The notes beneath the pieces are model-generated. The model was not told the origin of the DNA and did not search any database. It saw nothing but the letters and a program-made list of their open reading frames with translations. From Chloroflexota bacterium (GTDB lineage: Bacteria; Chloroflexota; Dehalococcoidia; UBA1151; TMED-70): DNA of 48,827 bases. This document shows positions 16,131 through 25,248 of the stretch, in pieces (the stretch's first letter is position 1; each line of letters begins with the position of its first letter). Location: positions 1 through 48,827 of the forward strand of contig PBHA01000005.1 in NCBI GenBank assembly GCA_002719425.1, given 5' to 3'. Both the position numbers and the translations under genes were made by a program.

Positions 16131-17036
16131 ATGTCAGTTATTTGTATTTCATCATCAAAAAATAAAGTTGGAAAAACGACTATACTTTCAGGTATAGCTC
16201 ATGAATCAATAAAAAGAGGAATACGAACATTCGTGGGTTCTTATGAGAACGGAAAAATTATAACTAATGAAACTTTTTATAATATATATGATTCTGACCA
16301 TAAAAAAGTAGATATTGAAAAATCTCAATTGACACTGGTGGAATTAAATAACCTTTCTAATGATGAGACGCTAAATTTCCTTAATAAAAAAGATGCAAGA
16401 ATTATTTTAGTGGAAAATTCTAATAAAGAACTTGAAACTGAAATTGATTTTTACGGTGAAAGACTGGTTGGGTTCATAATAAATGGTGTATGGAAATATA
16501 AAAAAAATAACTTTTCTAAAAATAAAGAACTAATTGATTCAAAAATACTTGCTATTGTCCAAGAATCAAGATCATTTATGGGTAACAATGCAAAAAAAAT
16601 TATTGATTATCTTGAGCCAACAAAAATTATTGGAGATAAAGAATCTGATAATTTTATAGAGAATTTCTTAATTGGAGGATTTGTACTTGATTGGGGACCT
16701 GAATATTTTTCTACAAAAAATAATGTGGCATTAATTGCTAGAGGGGATAGACCTGATGTTCAATTATCTGCAATACAGTCAGGAACTGTCAATTTGATAA
16801 TTGCTTCATCATCTAAAACACCCGTTGAATACGTGCTGAATGAAGCTAAAAAATTTGATATCCCTGTTGTAGTAGTTAATGATTCTACGATGGAAACTGT
16901 AAATAAACTTACAGAATTTATAGAAAAATTCGATTTTGATAGTATGGAAAAAGTTAAATATGCCAACAATATTCTCATTGATAGTCTAGACTTTGATTCA
17001 TTATTTGAAATATTTTCCATGCCTATCACAAAGTAA
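16131..17036 (+). CDS. P-loop/DRTGG-domain protein (phosphotransacetylase N-terminal-like)
   Basis: The 301-residue protein begins with a dethiobiotin-synthetase-like P-loop domain (SSSKNKVGKTTILSG). It ends with a DRTGG domain (about 185-285: ALIARGDRPDVQLSAI, then IIASSSKTPVEYVLNEAKKFDIPVVVV). This is the arrangement of the regulatory N-terminal half of long phosphotransacetylases without the catalytic domain. Such stand-alone proteins are common and may sense nucleotides or acyl phosphates; the function is not established. It ends 5 bp before pcrA, so the two are probably co-transcribed. Confidence 0.82.
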   Translation: MSVICISSSKNKVGKTTILSGIAHESIKRGIRTFVGSYENGKIITNETFYNIYDSDHKKVDIEKSQLTLVELNNLSNDETLNFLNKKDARIILVENSNKELETEIDFYGERLVGFIINGVWKYKKNNFSKNKELIDSKILAIVQESRSFMGNNAKKIIDYLEPTKIIGDKESDNFIENFLIGGFVLDWGPEYFSTKNNVALIARGDRPDVQLSAIQSGTVNLIIASSSKTPVEYVLNEAKKFDIPVVVVNDSTMETVNKLTEFIEKFDFDSMEKVKYANNILIDSLDFDSLFEIFSMPITK

Positions 17037-17041
17037 ATAAT

Positions 17042-19279
17042 ATGGCTGACCTAAACCATAAGATACTTGATGGATTATCAGAAAAACAAAAAGAGGCAGT
17101 AATATATCCCTTAAACCCCCTACTTATAATAGCGGGCCCTGGTTCAGGAAAAACTAGAGTTATGTCTCACAGGATTCCATGGATAATAAATAATTATGAT
17201 GTAAATCCTTATGAAATTTTAGCCGTAACGTTTACTAATAAAGCAGCTAAGGAATTGATGAATAGAACAAAATCTTTTTTACCCAATTCATCAAATGCAG
17301 TAGTTAAAACTTTTCATGGATTTGCATCTTATTTTCTACGTATTGAAGGTCATTTTGCAGGTTTGGATAGAGGTTTTTCTATCTACGATGATTCTGATCA
17401 ACTTAGGATAATAAAAAATATATTTGAAGAATTAGATATTAACATTAAAAAAAATAATCCTAGAGTAATAATTTCTGAAATTTCTAAAGCTAAAAATCTT
17501 TCAATAAATTCTAATAAGTATAAGCAAAATTCAAATTCTTACTTTGAAGAAATTGTATCTAGAGTTTATAGTAGATATGATGAAATTCTTGAGAATTCTA
17601 ATGCCTGTGATTTCGATGATTTACTCTTCAAAACTAACAATATTCTTAAAGAAAACATTGATATTCGTAAAAAATGGTCAAGAAGATATAAGCATGTTAT
17701 TATTGATGAATTTCAAGATACCAATCCTTTACAATTCGAAATTTCAAATCTAATTACAAATGAGCAAAATTCAATTTCTGTAGTTGGAGATCCTGATCAA
17801 TCTATTTATTCTTGGAGACATGCAGTTCCAACAAATATTTTGGAATTTAGAAAGATTTATAAGGATTGTTTAGTGGTTAATTTAGACGAAAGTTATAGAT
17901 CTACTAAACCAATATTAGAAGCTGCAGATTCAATAATAGCAAATAATACTAATAGGTTTAAAAGAAAATTATGGACTAAAAATAAAGAAGGTAGTTTAGT
18001 AAAGTATAATTCCTATTTTGATGAAGAAGAGGAGGCTGTTTCGGTTGGAAAAAGTATTACAAAATTAACAAAATCAAAAGATTCATTAAATGAAATAGCA
18101 GTTATGTATAGGGTAAATGCTCAGAGTAGGGCATTTGAGGTAGCACTAAATTCTCTAGGATTAAAATATAGATTGGTAGGAGGAGTTAGATTTTATGACC
18201 GTAAAGAGATCAAAGATATTTTAGCTTATTGTAAACTTCTAGTGAATCCAAATGATGATTCAGCATTTGAAAGAATTATTAATTGTCCACCAAGAGGGAT
18301 TGGGCTAAGAACGATAAATAAAATTTCTATTGAGAAAAATATAAATAATGTGAGTTATTTAAGCTACTTAAGGAATGCATCTAAAGATGATTTGAGCTCT
18401 CTTCTTTCAAAAAGAATATGTGATTCTATAAATGAGTTTCTAGGAATTTATGAAAAATTATTAGTACAAATCTCAATTCAAGAACCTCATGAGATAATAA
18501 ACTCAATAATTTCAATAACTAATTATGATGACTATCTAAGAAATGATGAAGATGGAGTTGAAAGACTTGAGAATATAAATGAATTGAAATATTCTGCTGA
18601 AGAATTTTCAGTAGTTAATGATGCTGACAATACGGAATCATTAATTGATTTTATAGAAAACTCATCTTTGAATTCAAATGTTGATTCAATCGACGAGAAT
18701 GATGAAGCTATAACTTTAATAACTCTTCATCAAGCCAAAGGACTAGAGTATAAGAATGTTTTCATTGTTGGAATGGAAGAAGGTTTATTACCACATTCTA
18801 GATCAATGGATTCAGAAGATGAATTAGAAGAAGAACGAAGACTTTGCTATGTTGGGATTACAAGAGCAAAAGAAAATTTATATTTATCATCATCCAGTAG
18901 AAGAAGATTTCAAGGAATTTATGATAATGCAATAAAATCAAGATTTTTAGATGAAATACCAGATAAAGTTCTTGAAAAAACAAGCAAAATTAAAAATATA
19001 GATCATTCTTGGAAAAGAAACTTTGAGAAGAAAAACATTAATTCAAAGGATGAAATTGATGATGATATTGAAGTTGATTTTTCTATAGGAGATAAGGTCA
19101 TTCACACACACTTTGGTGTAGGAAAGCTTACATCTTATAGAATACTTGCTAACGATATTGAACTAGCAATAAAATTTAATTCACCATTTGGTATGAAGAA
19201 AATATTAAAGAATAAAGCTCCTATAACAATTTCAACTCCTGAAGAAAGTATGGATTTGGAGGATTATTATGGAATATAG
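17042..19279 (+). CDS. pcrA: UvrD/PcrA-family SF1 DNA helicase
   Basis: The 745-residue 3'-5' DNA helicase acts in nucleotide-excision repair and in clearing replication-transcription conflicts. All SF1A motifs are present: Q-motif (LSEKQKEAV), Walker A AGPGSGKT, VTFTNKAAKEL, DEFQDTNPLQ, GDPDQSIYSWRHA, TLHQAKGLEYKNVFIVG and EERRLCYVGITRAKE. The C-terminal Tudor-like element (GDKVIHTHFGVGKL), which in PcrA binds RNA polymerase, is also present. The length is normal. The end overlaps the next membrane-protein gene by 11 bp. Confidence 0.96.
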   Translation: MADLNHKILDGLSEKQKEAVIYPLNPLLIIAGPGSGKTRVMSHRIPWIINNYDVNPYEILAVTFTNKAAKELMNRTKSFLPNSSNAVVKTFHGFASYFLRIEGHFAGLDRGFSIYDDSDQLRIIKNIFEELDINIKKNNPRVIISEISKAKNLSINSNKYKQNSNSYFEEIVSRVYSRYDEILENSNACDFDDLLFKTNNILKENIDIRKKWSRRYKHVIIDEFQDTNPLQFEISNLITNEQNSISVVGDPDQSIYSWRHAVPTNILEFRKIYKDCLVVNLDESYRSTKPILEAADSIIANNTNRFKRKLWTKNKEGSLVKYNSYFDEEEEAVSVGKSITKLTKSKDSLNEIAVMYRVNAQSRAFEVALNSLGLKYRLVGGVRFYDRKEIKDILAYCKLLVNPNDDSAFERIINCPPRGIGLRTINKISIEKNINNVSYLSYLRNASKDDLSSLLSKRICDSINEFLGIYEKLLVQISIQEPHEIINSIISITNYDDYLRNDEDGVERLENINELKYSAEEFSVVNDADNTESLIDFIENSSLNSNVDSIDENDEAITLITLHQAKGLEYKNVFIVGMEEGLLPHSRSMDSEDELEEERRLCYVGITRAKENLYLSSSSRRRFQGIYDNAIKSRFLDEIPDKVLEKTSKIKNIDHSWKRNFEKKNINSKDEIDDDIEVDFSIGDKVIHTHFGVGKLTSYRILANDIELAIKFNSPFGMKKILKNKAPITISTPEESMDLEDYYGI

Positions 19280-19655
19280 ATTTATAAGGATAATTAAAAC
19301 TTTTATTTATCTATCAATTTTTATAAGTTTTATTTCAGGAATAATTCTTTTATTTTTGAAGTTTGATGATGATAAAACTTTGATTGAATTACATTCATCA
19401 AAAGTGATTTTCCCTTTATTTGTTCCTTTCCTAATTGGTACGGTATGTTTGTATTCCAGTAGAAGAAAAAATGTTTCTAAATTTTATATCCCTGTGACTT
19501 TGTTTATAGGTTCGTTGCTTTTATTTTATTTTGAGTTGGCAATGTTTAATCTTGTAGGAAATTATGCTTTTTTTTATCTCATTAGTGCAACTTTTCTATT
19601 GTCTTCATCAGTCACTTCTTTTATATTTGAATTCAAATATAAAAAGCACAAATAA
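19269..19655 (+). CDS. Small four-helix membrane protein, unknown function
   Basis: The 128-residue protein has four hydrophobic segments (about 8-27, 45-61, 73-91 and 98-118) with short basic loops and a basic tail (EFKYKKHK). I do not recognise a family. It starts 11 bp inside pcrA and its stop shares one base with the start of the first MaoC gene, so it appears to be translated as part of this operon. Confidence 0.75.
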   Translation: MEYRFIRIIKTFIYLSIFISFISGIILLFLKFDDDKTLIELHSSKVIFPLFVPFLIGTVCLYSSRRKNVSKFYIPVTLFIGSLLLFYFELAMFNLVGNYAFFYLISATFLLSSSVTSFIFEFKYKKHK

Positions 19656-20131
19656 TGTCATCTAAAGAAATTATTACTGATGAAATGAGATCATTTATTG
19701 GTCTTGAAAGCGATCCTGTAACATATGTTGTTGAGAAACATAGTATAGAACACTTTGCTCGGGCTATAGGAGAAAGTAATCCAATATATTTTGATGAACA
19801 GTTTGCCAAAGATAATGTCGGCGGAATAATTGCTCCTCCAACATTTATAAGATTGTTTAGACCTAAAAGATTAGAAAAACAGTTCCCTGATTCTTTCTCA
19901 AATCTTGTTGATGGTGGATCATCATATACATTTCATGAAAAAATTTTTGTGGGAGATCAAATTACCGTGGTGTCAAAATTAAAAGATTTATTTATTAAGT
20001 CTGGTAGCTTTGGAGATATGATGTTTAAGATTTCACTAACAACTTATACAAATCAAAAAAATATACTCGTTGCAGAACAAGAAATCACAACCATTCTTTA
20101 TGGAAAAGGAGAAAAAACGTTTTTGAGTTAA
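19655..20131 (+). CDS. MaoC-like hot-dog protein, HadA/HadC-type
   Basis: The 158-residue hot-dog protein shows the pattern of the non-catalytic partner in (3R)-hydroxyacyl dehydratases (FAS1-type dehydratase N-terminal region). Visible motifs are VEKHSIEHFARAIGESNPIYFD, GGIIAPPTFIR and GSSYTFHEKIFVGDQI. It lacks the D-x4-H hydratase pair. The next gene, 3 bp downstream, supplies that motif, so the two likely form a HadAB-like heterodimer. The dehydrogenase gene follows directly. Confidence 0.85.
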   Translation: MSSKEIITDEMRSFIGLESDPVTYVVEKHSIEHFARAIGESNPIYFDEQFAKDNVGGIIAPPTFIRLFRPKRLEKQFPDSFSNLVDGGSSYTFHEKIFVGDQITVVSKLKDLFIKSGSFGDMMFKISLTTYTNQKNILVAEQEITTILYGKGEKTFLS

Positions 20132-20134
20132 GAT

Positions 20135-20575
20135 ATGAAATCAATAGATCAAGTTTATTATGAAGACATAAATATTGGGCAGATAATTGGTCCAAAAAAA
20201 ATATTAGTAGATAGAAAACAACTTGTAATGTATGCAGGTGCTTCACAAGATTTTAATGAGTTTCATTACGACGATGAAGTCGCTAAGAAAGCTGGTCACA
20301 AAGGAATAATCATACATGGGGCATTAAAAAGTGCTTGGCTTGCACAATTACTAATTGAATTTATTGGCATTGAAGGGAAATTGAAAAAATTTAATGTATC
20401 ATATAGAGGAGTTGATTTCCCATATGAAGAATTGAAATATTATGGGGAAATTACAAAGATTTATGCTAATGAATCTTCTGGTTTTGCTGAAGTAGAATTA
20501 GCATTGGAAAATGCTGAAGGTAAGAAAACAACTCCTGCCTCAGCTTTAATTGAGTTGCCAAAAAAAAATAAGTGA
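20135..20575 (+). CDS. MaoC-like (R)-specific enoyl-CoA hydratase/dehydratase subunit, HadB-type
   Basis: The 146-residue hot-dog protein contains the hydratase-2 motif: AGASQDFNEFHYDDEVAKKAG, with catalytic Asp and His five residues apart, followed by GIIIHGALKSAWLAQLL. It should hydrate trans-2-enoyl-CoA to (3R)-hydroxyacyl-CoA or run in reverse. It follows the HadA-like gene by 3 bp and precedes the double-SDR gene by 9 bp. The three together supply the hydratase and dehydrogenase steps of an MFE-2-type pathway. Confidence 0.88.
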   Translation: MKSIDQVYYEDINIGQIIGPKKILVDRKQLVMYAGASQDFNEFHYDDEVAKKAGHKGIIIHGALKSAWLAQLLIEFIGIEGKLKKFNVSYRGVDFPYEELKYYGEITKIYANESSGFAEVELALENAEGKKTTPASALIELPKKNK

Positions 20576-20584
20576 GGTTATGAT

Positions 20585-22381
20585 ATGTCAGAAATTTTAA
20601 AAGATAAAGTAGCTATAGTAACTGGCTCAGGTCAGGGTATTGGGCGTGCTGTTGCTGAAGATCTAGCAGCGCATGGAGCAAAAATTTTAGTTGTTGATCC
20701 TGGATTATCTCTAGATGGTAATGTTGAAAATGCGTCATTAGCAGATGAGGTTGTTGAAGGAATTAAAAAAGCTGGTGGGCAGGCAAAAGCAAATAAGATG
20801 TCTGTAGCTTCTTTTGAGGCTGGTGAAGAAATAGTTAAAGATGCAATGGATACCTTTGGAAGATTAGACATTGTAGTAACTGTGGCTGGGATCTTAAGAG
20901 ACCGCATGATTTTCAACATGACTGAAGATGAATGGCATGATGTTATTGATGTTCACTTAACTGGGACGTTTTCAATAGTTAGGCATGCAGCTCCAATTTT
21001 TAGAGCTCAAAAATCTGGTAGAATTATAACTTTTTCATCAACATCTGGTCTTTGGGGTAATCCTGGGCAAGCTAATTACGGTGCAGCAAAATCTGGTATT
21101 GCAGGTTTTACCAAAGTTGTTGGAAAAGATCTTGGAAAATATGGAGTTACAGCAAATAGTATTGCTCCAAGCGCAGATACTCGAATGACAGCTTCAGTTC
21201 CGGAGGAATTTAAGACAGTACGTGATAATCCATATAGACAATCTAGAGATGCAAGAGATATAGCCCCATTTGTCACTTACCTGGCTAGTGATTATTCAGC
21301 TCAAATTAATTCTCAAATATTTCATGTACATGGAGGAACCATTGATCACTTGATGGAACTTAGAAGAAAAGTCACCTTGTTTAATCCTCTTTCTAAAGGT
21401 AGGTTCAAGCAGGAAGATTTTGATTTGGAAGGAAGAGGACTAGTTTTTGGTTTTGGAGAAAAAAATAATGAGTCTGAAAAACCTCTAGATGGAAAAGTAG
21501 CTATAGTGACAGGGTCTGGTAGAGGTATTGGAAGAGGTATAGCATTAGAATTAGCAAAATTAGGAGCAAAAATTGTTGTAAATGATGTTGGAGCCAGTTT
21601 AGATGGCAGTGGAAAGGATACTGGTCCTGCTCAGAGTGTTGTTGAGGAAATATCTGAACTAGGAGGCAATGCAGTGGCATCAACTAGCTCAGTTGCATCA
21701 GTTGCTGGAGGTCAAGAAATTGTTGATAAAGCAATTGAAAAGTTTGGAAGATTGGATATAGTGATTACTCCAGCAGGAATTTTACGCGACAGAATGATTT
21801 TTAACATGACTAAAGAAGAGTGGCAAGATGTGATTGATGTGCATCTTACTGGTACTTTCTCTGTAGTGGCTCCAGCTTCTAAAATATTTAGAGAGCAAAA
21901 ATCTGGAAGGATAATAACATTCTCAAGTGTATCAGGATTGATTGGTTATAGTGGACAATCAAATTATGGTGCTGCAAAGGATGGAATCGCTGGATTTACT
22001 AGAGTTGTTGCAAAAGAACTAGGTAAATACGGTGTTACAGCAAATGCAATTTCACCAGGTGCAAATACTAGAATGACTGAATCCATACCAGATTCTACAA
22101 GAGCTATGAGAGCAGGGGCATTTAAGCCAGCAGAAGAAGATCATTTTATTTATGACCCTGAAGATGTGGCACCAGTAGTTGCTTGGTTATGTACAGATGC
22201 TGCTTCTCATTTAAATGGAGAGATTATTCATGCTGTAGGCAATAGAATTAGCTTATTTAATGGATATGAGACAAGAAGATCTATAAGAAAGGCTAGCAGA
22301 TGGACTGTTGAGGAGTTAGCTAATGCAGTGCCAGAAACATTTGGACCAGAGCTAATTAATCCTTCCCCTCCTCAGGAATAA
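20585..22381 (+). CDS. Tandem double short-chain dehydrogenase (MFE-2-like 3-hydroxyacyl-CoA dehydrogenase)
   Basis: The 598-residue protein is a head-to-tail fusion of two SDR domains (about 1-260 and 300-560) with a linker and a C-terminal tail. Each has an intact NAD(P) motif (TGSGQGIGR; TGSGRGIGR) and catalytic Tyr/Lys (Y165, K169; Y461, K465). Each also has the MFE-2-type stretch (AGILRDRMIFNMT) and a long loop after strand 2 (VDPGLSLDGN; VNDVGASLDGSGKDTG). The halves are clearly similar, so the gene arose by duplication and fusion, as in yeast Fox2. Both sites look active and may differ in chain-length preference. Fox2's hydratase role would fall to the MaoC genes immediately upstream. 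The 3' end overlaps the convergent acetyltransferase gene by 26 bp. Confidence 0.92.
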   Translation: MSEILKDKVAIVTGSGQGIGRAVAEDLAAHGAKILVVDPGLSLDGNVENASLADEVVEGIKKAGGQAKANKMSVASFEAGEEIVKDAMDTFGRLDIVVTVAGILRDRMIFNMTEDEWHDVIDVHLTGTFSIVRHAAPIFRAQKSGRIITFSSTSGLWGNPGQANYGAAKSGIAGFTKVVGKDLGKYGVTANSIAPSADTRMTASVPEEFKTVRDNPYRQSRDARDIAPFVTYLASDYSAQINSQIFHVHGGTIDHLMELRRKVTLFNPLSKGRFKQEDFDLEGRGLVFGFGEKNNESEKPLDGKVAIVTGSGRGIGRGIALELAKLGAKIVVNDVGASLDGSGKDTGPAQSVVEEISELGGNAVASTSSVASVAGGQEIVDKAIEKFGRLDIVITPAGILRDRMIFNMTKEEWQDVIDVHLTGTFSVVAPASKIFREQKSGRIITFSSVSGLIGYSGQSNYGAAKDGIAGFTRVVAKELGKYGVTANAISPGANTRMTESIPDSTRAMRAGAFKPAEEDHFIYDPEDVAPVVAWLCTDAASHLNGEIIHAVGNRISLFNGYETRRSIRKASRWTVEELANAVPETFGPELINPSPPQE

Positions 22382-22982
22382 TTTTAATATCTAAGTTACT
22401 AAATTTTTTTAACCATTCTTCCTTATTAGTGGTCATTTTGAAGAATTCATATCTTCCTTTCTTAACCTCTTTTGGGGAAGAAAAGCCGGCTTTGGAAAAA
22501 GCTTTTTGTGCTCTGATATTAGTTTTTAATGTGTGCAAAAAAACATACTCAATCTCTGTTTCTGAATAAATATAATATAATAAATTTATTGTTGCATCGG
22601 TTCCATAGCCTCCATTCCAAAAAGACTTATTTCCAATCATAATCCCGAATTCACATGATTTTTCCCATCTGTTTACGTCGTAATACATACAATTTCCAAT
22701 ATGTTTATTTTCGCTATCTTCGATAGAAAACTTTTCAGACCATTGAGATGACTTAGAAAGTTCATTTATAGATATTCTTTCAAATTGTTCATATGATAAA
22801 TTGATAGGGACAGTTGCATCCAGATCAGATAATTCTGAATCAGTACGCCATTGATAATCATTTTCTATATCTTTTCTTTTTTTGGGTCTTATAATTGTTT
22901 TATTTCCAAAAATAGATATTTTATTTTCTGACTTACTTATTATTTTTGGCGTAAAAAGCCTTTTCCAAGATTGAGAATTCAT
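22356..22982 (-). CDS. GNAT N-acetyltransferase (RimJ/RimL-like)
   Basis: The 208-residue protein has the GNAT pattern of the RimJ/RimL subfamily: TIIRPKKRKDIENDYQW at the first strand, EFGIMIGNKSFWNGGYGTDATINLLYYIYSE (acetyl-CoA loop) and HTLKTNIRAQKAFSKAGF. It should transfer an acetyl group to an amine; the substrate is unknown. The start overlaps the NUDIX gene by 50 bp. The domain itself begins near residue 25, so a later start is possible, but no ATG or good alternative is seen. Confidence 0.82.
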   Translation of the reverse strand: MNSQSWKRLFTPKIISKSENKISIFGNKTIIRPKKRKDIENDYQWRTDSELSDLDATVPINLSYEQFERISINELSKSSQWSEKFSIEDSENKHIGNCMYYDVNRWEKSCEFGIMIGNKSFWNGGYGTDATINLLYYIYSETEIEYVFLHTLKTNIRAQKAFSKAGFSSPKEVKKGRYEFFKMTTNKEEWLKKFSNLDIKIIPEEGKD

Positions 22983-23367
22983 CTTTATATGTTAGTTTTT
23001 CTTTTGCATTTTGTATAGACATCCAAACAACTTCATCAAATTCTTCGTCATGATTTTTTATTGATCCTCCAATATTACTCATCAAAAAAAAATATACGGT
23101 CTTTTTGTAAATTATATTTTTCTTATATCTGGATTGATTTTTGGGTCCAATAAAATCATATTTTATTTGCCCAAGATCTTTTAGAATCTCAGGATAAATT
23201 CCAGTTTCTTCTGAAACTTCTCTAACAGCAGTGTCTCGTATAGATTCATTTTTTTCAGGAGTTCCTTTTGGTAAGCAGAATAAATTTTCTTTTTTTCTAT
23301 GACATATTAGAGCCTTGTTATTCTCTATAACGACCCCACCAGCGGACCAAATTACTTTTTTATCCAT
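22933..23367 (-). CDS. NUDIX hydrolase (Ap4A-type)
   Basis: The 144-residue NUDIX protein has a perfect box (G-TPEKN-E-SIRDTAV-RE-V-S-EE-T-G-I) preceded by WSAGGVVIENNKALICHR and LPKGTPEKNE, typical of diadenosine-polyphosphate hydrolases of the MutT/ApaH-like group. The substrate cannot be fixed from sequence. It is upstream of, and overlaps, the acetyltransferase gene. The gap 23368-23527 between this gene and korA holds divergent promoters (a TTGGTT / 17 nt / TATACA pair at 23466-23494 faces korA). Confidence 0.88.
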   Translation of the reverse strand: MDKKVIWSAGGVVIENNKALICHRKKENLFCLPKGTPEKNESIRDTAVREVSEETGIYPEILKDLGQIKYDFIGPKNQSRYKKNIIYKKTVYFFLMSNIGGSIKNHDEEFDEVVWMSIQNAKEKLTYKDEFSILEKAFYAKNNK

Positions 23368-23527
23368 ATAAATCCTTGAAAACTTAAAAAGTTTATATGT
23401 ATATAATATTGAATTTTTTACTTTGTATCCAATTGATATTATTTCAATTTTAAAATATGATCAAATTGGTTGAAATTTTTTTATTTTTTATACAATTAAC
23501 AGATATCAAAAAAGATTTACTACTATT

Positions 23528-25246
23528 ATGACTCAAAAAATAAAATCTAAGGATTTTGTAATAAGATTTGCAGGTGAAGGTGGACAGGGGTTAGTTACAT
23601 CTGCTGATGCTATGGCAAGAGCAGCTACTGGTGCGGGCTTTTATTGTCAGACATTTTCTACTTTCCCATCTCAGATTATGGGAGGTCCTGCATCATCTCA
23701 GGTGAGAATTTCTACAACACCAGTTTTATCGAATGGAGATGCTGTTGATGTTCTGGTTGTATTAAACCAATACGCATTTGATAATCACATCCAAGACTTA
23801 AGTGAAAATGGAGTATGCATTTATAATGCGCAAGACTGTGAACCTTCAGGAGAAGGTAATTACTTTGGAATAAATGCTGACGAATTAGCTAAAGAATCTG
23901 GTAATACTAGAGCAGCTAACATGGTTATTCTTGGAGCAGTAGCTACGTTGATTGATTTTAAGATAGAAAGTATTGAAAGCTTCGTCAAAGAAAGATTCAC
24001 TCGAGGAAGAGATAATGATGAAGAGATAATTAGTTCTAATATTATAGCTATCGGTCTAGGCGTAGAAGTTGCTAAAAAAAGTGGATTTAGTGTAGGGTCT
24101 CTCGATGATCCTATTGCCCCAGATTATGAACAAATTATGATCACAGGTAATGCAGCACTATCCTTAGGAGCTGCTTCAGCAGGTTTAGATAGTTATTATG
24201 GTTATCCAATATCACCAGCTACGACAATACTTATTTGGATGGAACAAAACCTAATAAATAAAGGTAAATTTGTTTTTCAAGTGGCTTCTGAGATAGAAGC
24301 TATTAATAATATTATTGGAGCAGGTTTTTCTGGTAAAAAAGCAATGACTGCTACTGCAGGTCCAGGTGTAGCATTGATGTCAGAGGGATTAGGACTTGCA
24401 TGGATGGCAGAAATCCCTTGTACTGTTATTGATATTCAGAGAGGAGGCCCCGCTACTGGCCTTCCTACTAAGACTGAGCAGTCGGATTTATTTGCGTGTA
24501 TGTTTCCTGCGCATGGAGATGTGAAGTTACCAGTAATTGCACCTGGCTCTGTTGAAGAATGTTTTTACGCTGGAGGATTAGCTATAAATTGGGCCGAAAG
24601 ATATCAAGGCCCCGTGATGATTATGGGAGAAATGAGTTTAGCTGAAAGAACAGAGAATATTAGAAAACCAGATCTTTCAATTATGATTGATGAGAGAAGA
24701 AATTCAAATACTGGAGCTAATGGTTACAAAAGATATCAAGACTGGGAGGGAGAACTTTCTCCTATGCCAGTCCCTGGTGGTGAAGTCGCTTATGTAGCTA
24801 ACGGATCTGAGCATGATGAGATAGGAGATACGACACATCTTCCTAGGCATCATGTGAGGCTTACTGAGAGAAGATTTGCAAAATTAGGATTACTTAATGA
24901 TGCTCCATTTGAAATAGAAAATCCAGAATGTGATATTGCTATAATGCCTTGGGGAGCAACTAAAGGAGTTGCAAGAGAAGCCTTTGATAAACTTTCCGAA
25001 AAAAAAGAGAAGCTTACTTGGATTTATTCAATGGCTCTTAATCCATTACCCCAGGAAATTATAGATCAACTTAAGCAAAAAAAATTAGTTATTGTTCCTG
25101 AATTAAACTTTCAAGGGCAATGGTCCTCCATACTCAGAATGGATGGAATTAATGCCGTTTCTGTAACTCAGTACACAGGACTACCCTTTAAACCTACTTA
25201 TCTTTCAGATAGAATATTAGAAAAAATAAAAGAAACAGAGGTATAG
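23528..25246 (+). CDS. korA: 2-oxoacid:ferredoxin oxidoreductase, fused gamma-alpha subunit (KorA type)
   Basis: The 572-residue protein joins the gamma domain (1-190, RFAGEGGQGLVTSADAMA, FPSQIMGGPASSQVRIS) to the alpha/pyrimidine-binding domain (about 205-572, GYPISPATTILIWM, ATAGPGVALMSEG, GPATGLPTKTEQSDL). With KorB it oxidises a 2-oxoacid, most likely 2-oxoglutarate, to the acyl-CoA and reduces ferredoxin, in place of a lipoate-dependent dehydrogenase. The gamma-alpha fusion is usual in this oxygen-tolerant two-subunit class. The korB start follows by 2 bp. Confidence 0.94.
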   Translation: MTQKIKSKDFVIRFAGEGGQGLVTSADAMARAATGAGFYCQTFSTFPSQIMGGPASSQVRISTTPVLSNGDAVDVLVVLNQYAFDNHIQDLSENGVCIYNAQDCEPSGEGNYFGINADELAKESGNTRAANMVILGAVATLIDFKIESIESFVKERFTRGRDNDEEIISSNIIAIGLGVEVAKKSGFSVGSLDDPIAPDYEQIMITGNAALSLGAASAGLDSYYGYPISPATTILIWMEQNLINKGKFVFQVASEIEAINNIIGAGFSGKKAMTATAGPGVALMSEGLGLAWMAEIPCTVIDIQRGGPATGLPTKTEQSDLFACMFPAHGDVKLPVIAPGSVEECFYAGGLAINWAERYQGPVMIMGEMSLAERTENIRKPDLSIMIDERRNSNTGANGYKRYQDWEGELSPMPVPGGEVAYVANGSEHDEIGDTTHLPRHHVRLTERRFAKLGLLNDAPFEIENPECDIAIMPWGATKGVAREAFDKLSEKKEKLTWIYSMALNPLPQEIIDQLKQKKLVIVPELNFQGQWSSILRMDGINAVSVTQYTGLPFKPTYLSDRILEKIKETEV

Positions 25247-25248
25247 AC

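Noticed and set aside
20632..21683. Minus-strand frames opposite the double-SDR gene
   Set aside because: They are short, lack start signals, and lie antisense to two well-conserved SDR domains.
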